The notes below the pieces were generated by a model. The model worked only from the letters and a program-made list of their open reading frames with translations, had not been told where the DNA came from and searched no databases. From the NCBI GenBank assembly GCA_013540595.1, contig JABXKE010000002.1:434050-498049 (forward strand): a DNA stretch of 64,000 nt, read 5' to 3'. This document shows positions 44,923 through 53,502 of this stretch, in pieces. The stretch is from Pyrodictium sp. (GTDB taxonomy: Archaea > Thermoproteota > Thermoprotei_A > Sulfolobales > Pyrodictiaceae). The position numbers were made by a program, and so were the translations under genes. Position 1 is the first letter of the stretch. The number at the start of each line of letters is the position of its first letter.

Positions 44923-45690
44923 TTAGCCTAGTAGGACGTCAAGGTATAAAGCCACGTAGAGGCCTATGAAGAAGGCCAGCGTGGCTTCTCTCCGTGTTGG
45001 GGAACCTTCACGGAACACCTCTGGTATGATCTCTTCGACAACAACATAGATCATAGCGCCAGCACCAAACCCCATGCCAAAACCTAGTAGAGCTCTTGCA
45101 AGAGAGAAAAACGCGGCACCTATTAGCACACTTAGAGCCTCAACTAGCCCACTTGCAACACCTAGAGCTAACGCTGTAGCGCGCTTGCGGCCAGCATATT
45201 TCACTGGAAGAGAAACCGCGGCACCCTCTGGAATGTCTTGTACTCCTATTGCGAGTGCTGTTGAAAGCCCCAGCTTGGTATCATATGCTGTTGCGACCCC
45301 GACAGCTAGACCTTCTGGGATGTTATGGATTATCATGGCAAGTGCTATCAGCCAGGATCTGCGCACCTTATTCTTAAGCCGTTCTGGACCCTCAAATCCT
45401 ACAATAAGATGTTCGTGTGGAAGTACTCTATCCAGTATATACATAAGGAGTGAGCCCGCAGCAATACCCACACCTACATCAACATTGTAGCCTGCTTCTA
45501 GCGCTGGAAGAATAAGGCTTGTAAAGCTTGCTACAATCATAACGCCTGCTGCGAAGCCTAGACCAATGTCGAGTCCGCGTTCAGAAACTGTTCTACCAAG
45601 CACAGCCGGCAAGGAGCCAAGGGATGTCAGGCTAGCGACTAGCAAGCCATAAGCAAGGGCTGCTGAGGCTATGCTCAATGCGTCTCTCAC
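44923..45690 (-). CDS. ZIP family divalent-metal transporter
   Basis: ZIP proteins import zinc, iron or manganese into the cytosol. The 255-residue protein has eight hydrophobic segments, and the binuclear metal-binding helices read IHNIPEGLAVGVA and GVQDIPEGAAVSLPV, which are diagnostic. The histidine-rich loop of eukaryotic ZIPs is short here (RVLPHEHLIVG). GTG at 45690 is the start. Its promoter has an inverted repeat, described separately, that suggests metal control. It lies convergent with the GDPD gene and divergent from the E1-like gene. Confidence 0.88.
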   Translation of the reverse strand: MRDALSIASAALAYGLLVASLTSLGSLPAVLGRTVSERGLDIGLGFAAGVMIVASFTSLILPALEAGYNVDVGVGIAAGSLLMYILDRVLPHEHLIVGFEGPERLKNKVRRSWLIALAMIIHNIPEGLAVGVATAYDTKLGLSTALAIGVQDIPEGAAVSLPVKYAGRKRATALALGVASGLVEALSVLIGAAFFSLARALLGFGMGFGAGAMIYVVVEEIIPEVFREGSPTRREATLAFFIGLYVALYLDVLLG

Positions 45691-45699
45691 CTTTGACTC

Positions 45700-45780
45700 A
45701 ACAGTTTGACATTGCTAAAACTGTTAAAGCGTCATACTGTTCTGAGCATGTTTCACAATATGAGCATTTTATAAAAAGCT
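45700..45780 (-). promoter_or_regulatory. ZIP transporter promoter with AACAGTTT/AAACTGTT inverted repeat
   Basis: The minus strand has a good TATA box, CTTTTTATAAAATGC, at about 45766-45780. Between it and the start codon is a perfect 8-bp inverted repeat, AACAGTTT (45700-45707) and AAACTGTT (45718-45725), and further up a direct repeat TGAGCAT (45743-45749 and 45761-45767). The inverted repeat lies downstream of the transcription start, a position that lets a repressor block transcription. This is what one expects for a DtxR- or ArsR-type metal regulator. Confidence 0.5.
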
Positions 45781-45906
45781 TCTCATGACTAGACTATACC
45801 GTGTCTTGTGTGCCAGTATTAGGGGTTCCAATACACGCTACTGTTTGATTCAACCAAAACTAAATAGACAACAAGCAATCATCTGCATACAAATTAGGGC
45901 ACTATT

Positions 45907-46974
45907 ATGGTAATGGAGCTACTTAGTGGTGAAGCTCTCGAGAAGTATTCAAGGTTAATACTTGTTAAGGACATCGGACTCAATGGTCTACTGAGGATAA
46001 GAAGCCTCCGTGTAGCCGTTGTGGGCTGTGGCGCTACGGGCAGTCATGTAGTGGACATGTTGGCCAGGATAGGTGTAGGCTATATTAAGGTTATTGATGG
46101 CGACTTTGTTGATGCCTCAAACATTTACCGAATGAGCTTAGTAGATGAGGACGATGTTAAGAAGGCATTACCCAAGGCTGTTGCTTGTGCTGAGAAAGCA
46201 CACCGTGTCAATAACGACGTAGAGGTTGAACCTATTGTTGACAGAGTTGAGCCAGCAAATGCCCTCAAGCTACTGAGTGATGTAGACATAGTGTTTGATG
46301 GAACAGACAATATCACAACAAGACTAGTTATCAACGAGGCCTCTGTTGCTAAGGGCATACCATGGGTGTTCATAGGAATCGAAGGATGGTATGCCAACGT
46401 TATGCTCATAGAGCCGGGTAAGAGTGCTTGCTTTAGCTGCCTCATACCAAGGCCACCACAGAGAGAACAAGCCAATGCCTGCGATATACTGGGAGTCTTC
46501 CCCTCAGTAGTCTCAGTAGCTTCAAGTATAGCTGTAAACATAGCTATAAGACACTTGTTAGGACTAGGAAACTACGCTGGGAAACTTTACATAGTTGACG
46601 GCGTTAACATGAGCATAGAAACTATAGATGTTGCACGCCGAAAAGACTGCCCCATATGTGTAAAGCATGAATATAACTACATCACAAAACTACCTGAGAG
46701 AAAGTGGCGTATAAGAGTGATATGCGGCACAAACGCTGTAGAGATTATACCCCCAGAGAACATGGAGCTAGACCTAAACCAGTTAGCCAAGACACATACG
46801 GACAAGGTGGTAGCACAGAATCCTTACCTTGTAAAGATAGTAGAGGACAAGCTTAAGATAGTCATACTCAGAAATGGCAAAGCAATAGTAGACGGGACGA
46901 CAAACACGTCAAAAGCCTTTGAGGCCTACAAAAAGATACTAGGTGAAGCAAGCATACAGATACCACTCTCTTAG
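45907..46974 (+). CDS. E1-like (ThiF/MoeB/HesA) adenylyltransferase
   Basis: These enzymes adenylate the C-terminal glycine of small ubiquitin-like proteins (ThiS, MoaD, SAMPs) for sulfur transfer or conjugation. The 355-residue protein has VAVVGCGATGSHVVDMLARIG as nucleotide motif, VIDGDFVDASNIYRM, then VFDGTDNITTRLV, and zinc-binding CFSC and CPIC pairs. An extra C-terminal domain of about 85 residues (WRIRVICGTNAVEIIPPE) is not found in MoeB and may bind the modifier. A ThiS/MoaD protein with a free C-terminal Gly-Gly is encoded 3.6 kb away, and moeA lies at 52 kb. The ATG at 45907 or codon 3. Confidence 0.85.
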   Translation: MVMELLSGEALEKYSRLILVKDIGLNGLLRIRSLRVAVVGCGATGSHVVDMLARIGVGYIKVIDGDFVDASNIYRMSLVDEDDVKKALPKAVACAEKAHRVNNDVEVEPIVDRVEPANALKLLSDVDIVFDGTDNITTRLVINEASVAKGIPWVFIGIEGWYANVMLIEPGKSACFSCLIPRPPQREQANACDILGVFPSVVSVASSIAVNIAIRHLLGLGNYAGKLYIVDGVNMSIETIDVARRKDCPICVKHEYNYITKLPERKWRIRVICGTNAVEIIPPENMELDLNQLAKTHTDKVVAQNPYLVKIVEDKLKIVILRNGKAIVDGTTNTSKAFEAYKKILGEASIQIPLS

Positions 46975-47389
46975 ATATAGTAGTATGCGGCTAATCACTT
47001 TACTCAAATCCATAGGAGAGCAACTCTGGCAAGACATAGGCAGAAGCCGAGAGACAGAGTAACAAGCTTGAATGGATAACAACGATACACTCACCAGTAC
47101 CTCTCGTATTTATTGCAAGGATACTCTCGGGGGCAACACTCAAGGAAATACCATTCTTCATAATAGCCTTTTCCTAGGTCGACTCACAAGTAGCAAGATA
47201 AAAAGCTTCATGATGGGTGCACTCGAGGAGACAGGAAAATGCTTAATTCACGACATACGACTATTACCCTCCAGAAAATAATGCAGAAGCCAGCATAGCC
47301 CTGATTAAGACGCTAAGCCGAAAGATGCGTTCCAGCTATTCCAGAACGTGTTTCCTTTCCTGTAGAGAGGTGAGAGATGTGTAAAGGGA
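46975..47389. other. Gene-free stretch, nothing convincing
   Basis: These 415 bases hold only short open frames. A 46-codon stretch without a start codon on the plus strand (RQSNKLEWITTIHSPVPLVF and following) is protein-like and hydrophobic, and might be a worn remnant of a membrane protein. Together with the adjacent pilin pseudogene this suggests a decaying region. I see no RNA gene, repeat or integration site. Confidence 0.4.
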
Positions 47390-47467
47390 TGGTGCCGCGG
47401 CCGGGATTTGAACCCGGGTCACGGGCTTGAAAGGCCCGCATACTTGGCCGGGCTATACTACCGCGGC
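47390..47467 (-). tRNA. tRNA-Glu(TTC), CCA encoded
   Basis: On the minus strand, acceptor GCCGCGG pairs with CCGCGGC, followed by discriminator A and an encoded CCA. The D arm is GTAT...GTAT; the anticodon arm is CGGGC-CTTTCAA-GCCCG with anticodon TTC (Glu). The T arm is CCGGG-TTCAAAT-CCCGG. There is no intron. It abuts the 3' end of the decayed pilin gene. The encoded CCA means no CCA-adding step is needed for a first round. Confidence 0.95.
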
Positions 47468-47550
47468 AGCCTTTGCAAGGGATCCCGGCCGCGTGACCTC
47501 TAGGCCCATGGTTATTCTTGTGTCTAGTATAGTCTGCGGTTTATTAGTGT

Positions 47551-48093
47551 TTACGCTGGTATTTGGATGAACCATGCCTCTCGTGTTCCATCTGCTCTCA
47601 CGAATAGTAGTGTTGTTAGCCATTGTCTCTACAGCTGAGTTTGGGTCACTATTCGGACTCTGTAGAGTGGCGCCTCTGTCATGGGACACTTTATTATCGC
47701 CATGCTATATGGTTGGATCTCGTAGCCGCTAAGAACTTCTACCATTCCATTACTTGTCTCAATAACACAGCCACTGACTAGCGTCTCGTTCACATAGACA
47801 GCCACAGGCTTCACAGGGTAGTCCGCAGTAGCCACAACAACTACTAGTTCCCCTCGTTGTCGTAGAGAAGTACAAGGCTGTAACTGTTAGCGATTCTCGG
47901 GCTCCGGCAAGCCTTTCCTTGGTTTCTTCAACAATTCTCCCTCGCTCTTGCCCAAGAACATTTACTATTTGCGCAACTACGAACCCCCCAACAATGAGTA
48001 CTATCAATGCAATGAGTGAGGCTGAGACAGCTCACTTATACCTCTAGCCCTACGCCCTCTACGAAAGAGGAACATAACGATCTTGTCCTCCAT
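47551..48093 (-). pseudogene. Decayed archaeal type IV pilin-like gene
   Basis: The start ATG at 48093 gives MEDKIVMFLFRRGRRARGIS followed by Glu, then a frame shift at about 48030 leads into AVSASLIALIVLIVGG, the hydrophobic helix of an archaeal pilin with a class III signal peptide (RGIS site). A lost G in GAGGCT explains the shift. The protein-like frame continues to TVTALYFS, shifts again near 47845-47868, and resumes as VVVVATADYPVKPVAVYVNE. A TAG at 47629-47631 then interrupts the frame, which continues with TTLLFVRADGTREAWF to TAA at 47551. At least two shifts and a nonsense codon mean the gene is not functional as read. Confidence 0.75.
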
Positions 48094-48216
48094 AATGATA
48101 GTAGGCTTTTTGCAAACAGTGTATACCCACATTGTACTAGTTGCTAAAGGGATTATTATATAGAGCTTTTGCACAGACAAGATAAACCTATACCACTACA
48201 AGAGAGCTTCATCTAC

Positions 48217-48228
48217 GAAAAATACTTA
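48217..48228 (+). promoter_or_regulatory. TATA-like element upstream of tRNA-Gly
   Basis: AAAAATACTTAA lies about 45 bases upstream of the tRNA-Gly 5' end in a gene-free gap, with a purine-rich BRE-like CGAAA before it. This would give a leader of about 20 bases. Sequence-only call. Confidence 0.45.
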
Positions 48229-48269
48229 ACCAGAGGACAGGAAGAGTCCACTATAGTACATGGATGGCT

Positions 48270-48348
48270 GCGGCGGTCGTCTAGCCTGGACTAGGACGCC
48301 GGCCTGCCAAGCCGGAGGTCCCGGGTTCAAATCCCGGCCGCCGCACCA
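48270..48348 (+). tRNA. tRNA-Gly(GCC), CCA encoded
   Basis: Acceptor GCGGCGG pairs with CCGCCGC, followed by A and an encoded CCA. D arm GTCT...GGAC; anticodon arm CCGGC-CTGCCAA-GCCGG with anticodon GCC (Gly); T arm CCGGG-TTCAAAT-CCCGG. No intron is present. All standard invariant bases are in place. Confidence 0.96.
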
Positions 48349-48408
48349 CATTCTTTCACGTTGTTCTCATTTCTATAGTTTTCGTGGGGCTTGCTTGTTT
48401 CTAGTGTT

Positions 48409-49206
48409 TTATTTTACTTCTTCAAGACTACTCACTATGTTTGCGACTATGCGTTTATGATCTTCTTCGTCTCTCACTATTGCCTCTAGGAGTGAGCCAT
48501 AAATGGTTTTGTAGGGTTCACGTAACACTTTGTGGAGTAATGGTGATACAAGCATCATGAAGTATTCGGCGTCTACATCGTTTTCTAGTGTTGCCAGAAA
48601 TTTAAGCTTGCTAACAACCGTCTTTATATCTGGTAGCGTACCCCTTGAGAACATAGTTATTACATCCTTTAGTTCCTCGATGAACGATATTGTCTGTGTG
48701 CGCCTACAGATTGGTTGCTCTTCTCTATAGAGCGTGCTAAATATTTTCGAGTATATTCTTGCATGTGCACTGCTTTCAATCGATATATAGTAGAGGGCTG
48801 TGGAGTAAGGCTCGTCGAGGTGTTGTGCAAGCCTTAAGTACGCTTCAGCAGCAAGCCTTTCCACCTCAATGACACAAGATATAACGTCTTTGAATACCTT
48901 CTCTTCCAGCGTGATGCTGCCCGCTATACTGATCTTTAGGGGCTTTGGAGGCTGTAGTTCTAAGAGGCTTAATACACCATTATCATCCCCTTCTTTGACT
49001 AGTCTCAACATGTGGTCAACAGATATTTGCTCATGTTTTCCTCGCGCGCGAAGTAGGGGTATTATCATGAGGAGTTTTGCCGCCACATCAGCTCTCTTCC
49101 CATAGAGTTCCAATAATAGCTTGTAGGCACTTGATGGCGAGCTTGCCACTAGTTTAGCATAAGGCACACCGTAGAGCTTTTGTGAAGCAGAATTTAATAC
49201 TACCAT
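48409..49206 (-). CDS. Ferritin-like (rubrerythrin-fold) protein
   Basis: The C-terminal 170 residues have the four-helix ferritin-like pattern with carboxylate and His ligands: EVERLAAEAYLRLAQ, IESSAHARIY (ExxxH-type), LENDVDAEYF, and RDEEDHKRIV (ExxH). This suggests a di-iron centre. The N-terminal 95 residues are helical and not recognised (ASSPSSAYKLLLELYGKRAD). Rubredoxin-like Cys pairs are absent, so it is not classical rubrerythrin. It may store or oxidise iron or act in peroxide defence. It follows tRNA-Gly by 60 bases, convergent. Confidence 0.7.
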   Translation of the reverse strand: MVVLNSASQKLYGVPYAKLVASSPSSAYKLLLELYGKRADVAAKLLMIIPLLRARGKHEQISVDHMLRLVKEGDDNGVLSLLELQPPKPLKISIAGSITLEEKVFKDVISCVIEVERLAAEAYLRLAQHLDEPYSTALYYISIESSAHARIYSKIFSTLYREEQPICRRTQTISFIEELKDVITMFSRGTLPDIKTVVSKLKFLATLENDVDAEYFMMLVSPLLHKVLREPYKTIYGSLLEAIVRDEEDHKRIVANIVSSLEEVK

Positions 49207-49436
49207 GAACCCTGGTGCGCGTCTAGCTAGGTATTTCTCAATAGCTTCCTCAACACTGTTGGTTGTATTGTGTGACGTTTTGTACCCCTGTTAAATTAAG
49301 GGCTTGCGTTGCAAACTTGTTTTTTATTCTCATAAGTCATTGTATTCTGCTGTTTGAACTACTACAACACAAAATTGCTGCAATAATAACTGATATAACG
49401 GCTCAAATGGAAGAGTAACTTGTTGGGCTTAGGGTC

Positions 49437-50510
49437 TTGTCTAGCTCTCTGCAGATACTAACTAGGAATACTGCTAGACTGGCAGTGTATGCCTCAATAG
49501 TTTACCTCGTAGCCGCATTGTTCTATGCGATTGCCGGGAATTTTCTTGTCCATGCTGGTCTCATGCTTTACTCGTCGCTAATCCTTTTCCCTTATGGTAT
49601 TGCTATAGCGTATATTGCTAGTGGTGCACTTAGAAGAAGCTTTGCTGTTGTCCTCGCATCAGCTGGAGGAGTCATACTTGTAGTACTGCCCACCTTAGTA
49701 GCTGCCGTACTAGGTTTAGAGGAGATCGTGGATGCTCTGGTCTCGTTAGCTGGTTTTCTTGCTGCACTATCGAGTGGTTACGTGGCATTGAATAGGAAGG
49801 GGTCAATAAGGCTGAGCTTGTTTATGGTTTGTGTAACAATGATTAATTTGTCTGTGATTCCGCTTCTGAGGATGATATTAGTATCCACCTCATTGTTTGA
49901 GTATGCTATAGCTTTAGTGATAGGTTTCCCTATCTCCCTCATATACGCTGTAACTGTTCATTCTCTTCCATCAACATTCAATGATAAACCTCTTTATGAA
50001 GCCTCTATTCCTTTACCTTTCATGAACCTTCTTGCTTCCATACTTGTACTGAGTAAGTGGACGGCGTACGGTATATTGTTACTGCTTTTCTCTCTCGCTC
50101 TTTATATTGTAGCTGCACGTATATATAGGGTGCCCAGATACCTGGATACTGCTAAGCAGAGGAGTGGAGTTGCTAGGCGTGGTTTACTCTACTTCTTATA
50201 TGGCCACGTCGCAGTTATTATTTCAATTCTCATAATAGTAATCTATTCTTTAGCCTTCATAGCAGGCTCGGGTTTCTGTAGAGTATTATGCGTACTTCAC
50301 GAGCTTGCTTTGGGGTTCACTAGTCTACACGTATACATCCATGCACCAATAATGATACCAGTTATCCTAGGCATTAAGCATAGGAGGAGGTTCAACCCTA
50401 TACCATACTTGGCTACCATACTTGCAATGCTCTTCTTCCCCTTAAATACAGAACTTGCCCTCATATTCTATGTTATTGCATTCCTCTCTACAGTCTTCAT
50501 AGTAATATGA
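49437..50510 (+). CDS. Polytopic membrane protein, weakly NnrS-like
   Basis: The protein of 357 residues has about ten membrane helices spread over the whole length. The segment HELALGFTSLHVYIHAPIMI near residue 300 has two His residues set like those in NnrS, a haem/copper membrane protein linked to nitric oxide stress, but the remainder shows no clear match. No haem-copper oxidase gene is near. A CVLHEL Cys could be a further ligand. The start GTG at 49437 follows a short pyrimidine stretch; an alternative is the Leu-rich start after it. Confidence 0.5.
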   Translation: MSSSLQILTRNTARLAVYASIVYLVAALFYAIAGNFLVHAGLMLYSSLILFPYGIAIAYIASGALRRSFAVVLASAGGVILVVLPTLVAAVLGLEEIVDALVSLAGFLAALSSGYVALNRKGSIRLSLFMVCVTMINLSVIPLLRMILVSTSLFEYAIALVIGFPISLIYAVTVHSLPSTFNDKPLYEASIPLPFMNLLASILVLSKWTAYGILLLLFSLALYIVAARIYRVPRYLDTAKQRSGVARRGLLYFLYGHVAVIISILIIVIYSLAFIAGSGFCRVLCVLHELALGFTSLHVYIHAPIMIPVILGIKHRRRFNPIPYLATILAMLFFPLNTELALIFYVIAFLSTVFIVI

Positions 50511-50529
50511 GTGGACAACTCTATAGTTC

Positions 50530-50811
50530 TTATCCTCCAGCTGCTGGAGGGAAGAAGGCTACAGTGTCCCCATCGCTTACTTTTGTGTTCTCCTTGTCAA
50601 GCCACTCTATGTTCCTCCCATTAACCAAGACCTTTGTTTCCTCACGTATTCTGTCTCCCTCTATGAGGCGTCCTTTGAGTTTAGGAAACTTTTCCTCTAA
50701 TAGCTTCGCAAGAGTTAGAACCGTAGTATTGTCTGGAACTTCCACCTCGAGCTCTCTTACACCAGCGAGGTCACGATATGTCGCGAAGAAGCGTACTTTC
50801 ACTCTAGCCAT
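50530..50811 (-). CDS. MoaD/ThiS/SAMP-like ubiquitin-fold protein
   Basis: A 93-residue beta-grasp protein ending in FFPPAAGG. The free C-terminal Gly-Gly is the site of adenylation and thiocarboxylation or conjugation. The fold is clear: VKVRFFATYRDLAGVRELEV, then TTVLTLAKLLEEKFP and VLVNGRNIEWL with DGDTVAFFPP. It would be activated by an E1 enzyme such as the one at 45.9 kb, and may deliver sulfur to molybdopterin synthase, tRNA thiolation, or be conjugated to proteins. It is a single gene, converging on the membrane protein gene with 19 bases between them. Confidence 0.88.
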   Translation of the reverse strand: MARVKVRFFATYRDLAGVRELEVEVPDNTTVLTLAKLLEEKFPKLKGRLIEGDRIREETKVLVNGRNIEWLDKENTKVSDGDTVAFFPPAAGG

Positions 50812-50887
50812 ACTTGCCCCACTGTACTCTCTTCTCTATTCTCATCTAGCTAATATAGGTTCAGCAAAACATGTAGTGGTCGCAGTC

Positions 50888-51403
50888 TTACATGTGTGTT
50901 GGTGGCTGCTCTTGTTCTTCGACATACTCACATGTACGTGGAATCAAGAGGAGAGCAGGCCCTATATCTGTTTCTTCCACTAGAATTCCTGCTATTGGTG
51001 TTTCCTCATCATCTATGTTGAGTCTGAGCTTGTACAGCTTTACTTGGTGACCATACTCTCTCGCAAACGCTAAGGCAGCTAGGCCCCAGTAATGGTCTAT
51101 CTCTATGTCTCCTATCATTATTTTCCCATGCTTTATGCTAAGATTCTCTACCTCCACCGCATCACCATGCTCAAGTACTAGTTTAACATTCTGCGAACCA
51201 AATGTTATAAATAAGCAGCCTTCAGTCACAGCAAAAGGCACTGCACCCTTCGGCGTATCTATAGCTACCACGCCAAGGCTGTAGAAGTGGCATATTATTT
51301 GACCAGAGTCTGGGTCTATGGCTCCACGCATTTGCAGTAGTATATCAAACACGCCATATGGAATGTCAAAGTATCTTTTAACTAGTAGTTTCAGTTTACT
51401 CAT
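50888..51403 (-). CDS. Hypothetical protein, 171 residues
   Basis: No family is recognised. The frame opens at 51439, but ATG 51403 (MSKLKLLVKRYFDIPYGV) looks a better start. The sequence predicts an N-terminal amphipathic helix, then a beta-rich domain (VVAIDTPKGAVPFAVTEG; LFITFGSQNVKLVLE; EVENLSIKHGKIMIGD) and a C-terminal strand set (KLYKLRLNIDD; TPIAGILVEE). It ends with a Cys and acidic tail. The regular strands resemble a beta-barrel or a double-psi domain. It lies 76 bases upstream (in gene order) of the ThiS/MoaD-like gene on the same strand. Confidence 0.6.
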   Translation of the reverse strand: MSKLKLLVKRYFDIPYGVFDILLQMRGAIDPDSGQIICHFYSLGVVAIDTPKGAVPFAVTEGCLFITFGSQNVKLVLEHGDAVEVENLSIKHGKIMIGDIEIDHYWGLAALAFAREYGHQVKLYKLRLNIDDEETPIAGILVEETDIGPALLLIPRTCEYVEEQEQPPTHM

Positions 51404-51497
51404 CGTATTCTCACCTAGGCCTCCTCTGCGACGCGCCATACTGCCTAAAACTGTTTAGGTTAGAAAGGCCTATCTCCAGCAAGAATCGGGGAGAAGG

Positions 51498-52205
51498 ATG
51501 ACGCAAGATGGATTAGATTCAAAGTTTGCATCCTTTGTTGAGTCGAACAAGCCTGTACTCCAGGTAGCACTTGACTATACAAGGCTAGAGGATGCTACTA
51601 AGCTAGTTTCATTCTTGCGTGCCGAGTTAGGAGCAGTCTTCATAGCTGAAGTTGGAACACCGCTGATTAAGTCTGAGGGCATGCGTGCAGTATCCGTTAT
51701 AAAGAGTGTTGTTGAGCCAGCGCCAGTTCTCGCTGACACAAAGACAGCTGATGTTGGATGGCTTGAGGCTCGTCTAGCTGCAGAGCATGGTGCTTCTGCT
51801 GTCACAGTTCTAGGCTGTACGTACAATGAGACTATAGTGGGTATGATAGAGGAGGCAGGCAAGCATGGTATAACTGTTGTTGCAGACCTTATTGGTGTTA
51901 GCGATATAGCCAAGAGGGTTGAGGAGTTATGGTCTCTGGGTGTGAAAGCTGTTGAGCTACATGTTGGCATAGATGTACAGCAAAGACTAGGCATGACAGT
52001 AGCTAATCTTGCAGAAGTTGTACGGGTTGTGCGTAGAAGGTTCCCAGGTATACTAGCTGTTGCGGGGGGACTAAACGCTAAAACTGTTCCTCGTGTCGTA
52101 GAGGCTGGTGCTGATATCGTAGTTGTTGGCAGCGCAATAGTGAAGAGTAGTGACCCGGTTGGATCCGCTAGAGAGATATTACAAAAATTAGGGAAATTAA
52201 GGTAA
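51498..52205 (+). CDS. 3-Hexulose-6-phosphate synthase
   Basis: This enzyme of the orotidine-phosphate decarboxylase superfamily joins formaldehyde and ribulose 5-phosphate, or runs in reverse to make ribulose 5-phosphate in archaea without the oxidative pentose pathway. The 235-residue protein is a TIM barrel with LQVALDYTRLEDA, VLADTKTADVGWLEA (D-x-K-T-x-D catalytic motif), ELHVGIDVQQR and VAGGLNAKTVPRV, VVVGSAIV. In OMP decarboxylase the motif is DxKxxD without the Thr, so HPS is the better assignment. The hexulose isomerase partner is not in the window. Confidence 0.87.
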   Translation: MTQDGLDSKFASFVESNKPVLQVALDYTRLEDATKLVSFLRAELGAVFIAEVGTPLIKSEGMRAVSVIKSVVEPAPVLADTKTADVGWLEARLAAEHGASAVTVLGCTYNETIVGMIEEAGKHGITVVADLIGVSDIAKRVEELWSLGVKAVELHVGIDVQQRLGMTVANLAEVVRVVRRRFPGILAVAGGLNAKTVPRVVEAGADIVVVGSAIVKSSDPVGSAREILQKLGKLR

Positions 52206-52224
52206 GTAACGCTACGCTATTTCC

Positions 52225-53502
52225 TTAGCCTTCATAACCTTCAGGTTCCCGAAACATGTGAACAGGGACCCATTCACCTGCTTCGTATACTTTTGCTTCT
52301 CGCAATATGGCTATTCCATCAGCCTCAACATTGCTTACAGTGACAGAACTAAGTTGGCGTTCTGGTGGCAGCGGTGTAGCCTCAAGTACGCCATTTACGA
52401 CTCTTAGCTTAACCTTAATTGGTTGAGGTCTCTTACTTTTAACAGGAGAAGCTAGTTTCGCCAACGCTGTTAATGGCGGCTCAGTGGAGCGCTTGACGTT
52501 TCCTATGTGTTTTAGCACATGGTATACAAGCCTTACAAATCCATGGAAAGCTGATATGGGGTGGCCTGAGAGGGCTATCACAAGCGGGCCGTTATTCAGT
52601 ATCATAGCACTAGTGGGTCGTCCACCTTTAACGAATAGTCCCCTGAACAACACTTTTGCCTCTAACGCCTCTGCTAGCTGATAGAAGGGGTCCACATTAC
52701 TGGGGCCAGTTCCTCCTGTAAGAATTATCATGTCAACGCTCGTGCCTTGCCTTGTTAAGTACCAGGAGATAGTGTCTATGTCGTCTGGCAGCATTACACG
52801 CCAGACAACTGAGGCCCATGGAGCATAGCGAGATATAGCGTACTCGATGAGTTTTGCTGTTGTCTCAGCCACTTCGCCGCGTAGTATGCGTTTCTCAGCT
52901 TCTCTAGGGTTGCTTGGCTCAAAAAGTTCTGTACCAGTAGCTATTACACCTACTCTAACTTTCCTATATACTTCAACCTCTGTCACAGCAACATCTAGGA
53001 GGGCTACCACATCAAACATGCTTAGAACATAGCCTTTGGGCAATAAAAGCTGCCCCTTGCGAACATAGGACCCTATCGGGTCAAGGTTCTTTCCAGCCTT
53101 GAATTCACGGTCAATAACTATGTATTCACCCTCTCTCCTCACAGCTTCCTCAGGCACAACAGTGTCAGCGCCATCGGGTAAGTATGCTCCAGTAGAAACG
53201 TATACTGCCGTACCGGGATCAACACGTAACCCGTGCTCTATACGGCCTATAGTAGCTTCTCCTACAACTCTAAGCTTACCAGGTGTATCAGAAGCCCTAA
53301 CAGCATATCCGTCATACGCTGAGCGTGGCTTTGGAGGGAAGTCGTGCTCTGCAACAACATCCTTAGCTAGAACTCGCCCAATAGCACTCCATACTGGTAT
53401 AGACTCTACCTCTGATACGGGCTTTACAGATTCCTTAATAATGCGGATGGCTTCACTAACGGGAGTGAGCTTCTCAAGGTATCGTGGCACGTGCCCAGGC
53501 AT
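52225..53502 (-). CDS. moeA: Molybdopterin molybdenumtransferase MoeA
   Basis: MoeA inserts molybdenum or tungsten into adenylated molybdopterin. The protein has the N-terminal dimer domain (SVGRVLAEDVxA-like AIGRVLAKDVVAEHDFPP), GYAVRASDT, GVYVSTGAYLPDGADTVVPEE, VIATGTELFEP, LTGGTGPSNVDPF and LSGHPISAFHGF (PVS-type motif). The C-terminal beta domain is complete. The frame opens at 53592, but ATG 53502 (MPGHVPRYL), 7 bases after a GAGGTG ribosome site, is preferred, giving 425 residues. Tungsten enzymes are common in hyperthermophiles, so a tungstate role is plausible. It converges with the HPS gene. Confidence 0.88.
   Translation of the reverse strand: MPGHVPRYLEKLTPVSEAIRIIKESVKPVSEVESIPVWSAIGRVLAKDVVAEHDFPPKPRSAYDGYAVRASDTPGKLRVVGEATIGRIEHGLRVDPGTAVYVSTGAYLPDGADTVVPEEAVRREGEYIVIDREFKAGKNLDPIGSYVRKGQLLLPKGYVLSMFDVVALLDVAVTEVEVYRKVRVGVIATGTELFEPSNPREAEKRILRGEVAETTAKLIEYAISRYAPWASVVWRVMLPDDIDTISWYLTRQGTSVDMIILTGGTGPSNVDPFYQLAEALEAKVLFRGLFVKGGRPTSAMILNNGPLVIALSGHPISAFHGFVRLVYHVLKHIGNVKRSTEPPLTALAKLASPVKSKRPQPIKVKLRVVNGVLEATPLPPERQLSSVTVSNVEADGIAILREAKVYEAGEWVPVHMFREPEGYEG

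Noticed and set aside
47072-47281. 69-codon plus-strand frame after the E1-like gene
   Set aside because: It is low in hydrophobic pattern and has no family signal; another frame in the same place is more protein-like but has no start.
48260-48460. 66-codon frame over tRNA-Gly
   Set aside because: It is only a translation of the tRNA gene and the sequence after it.
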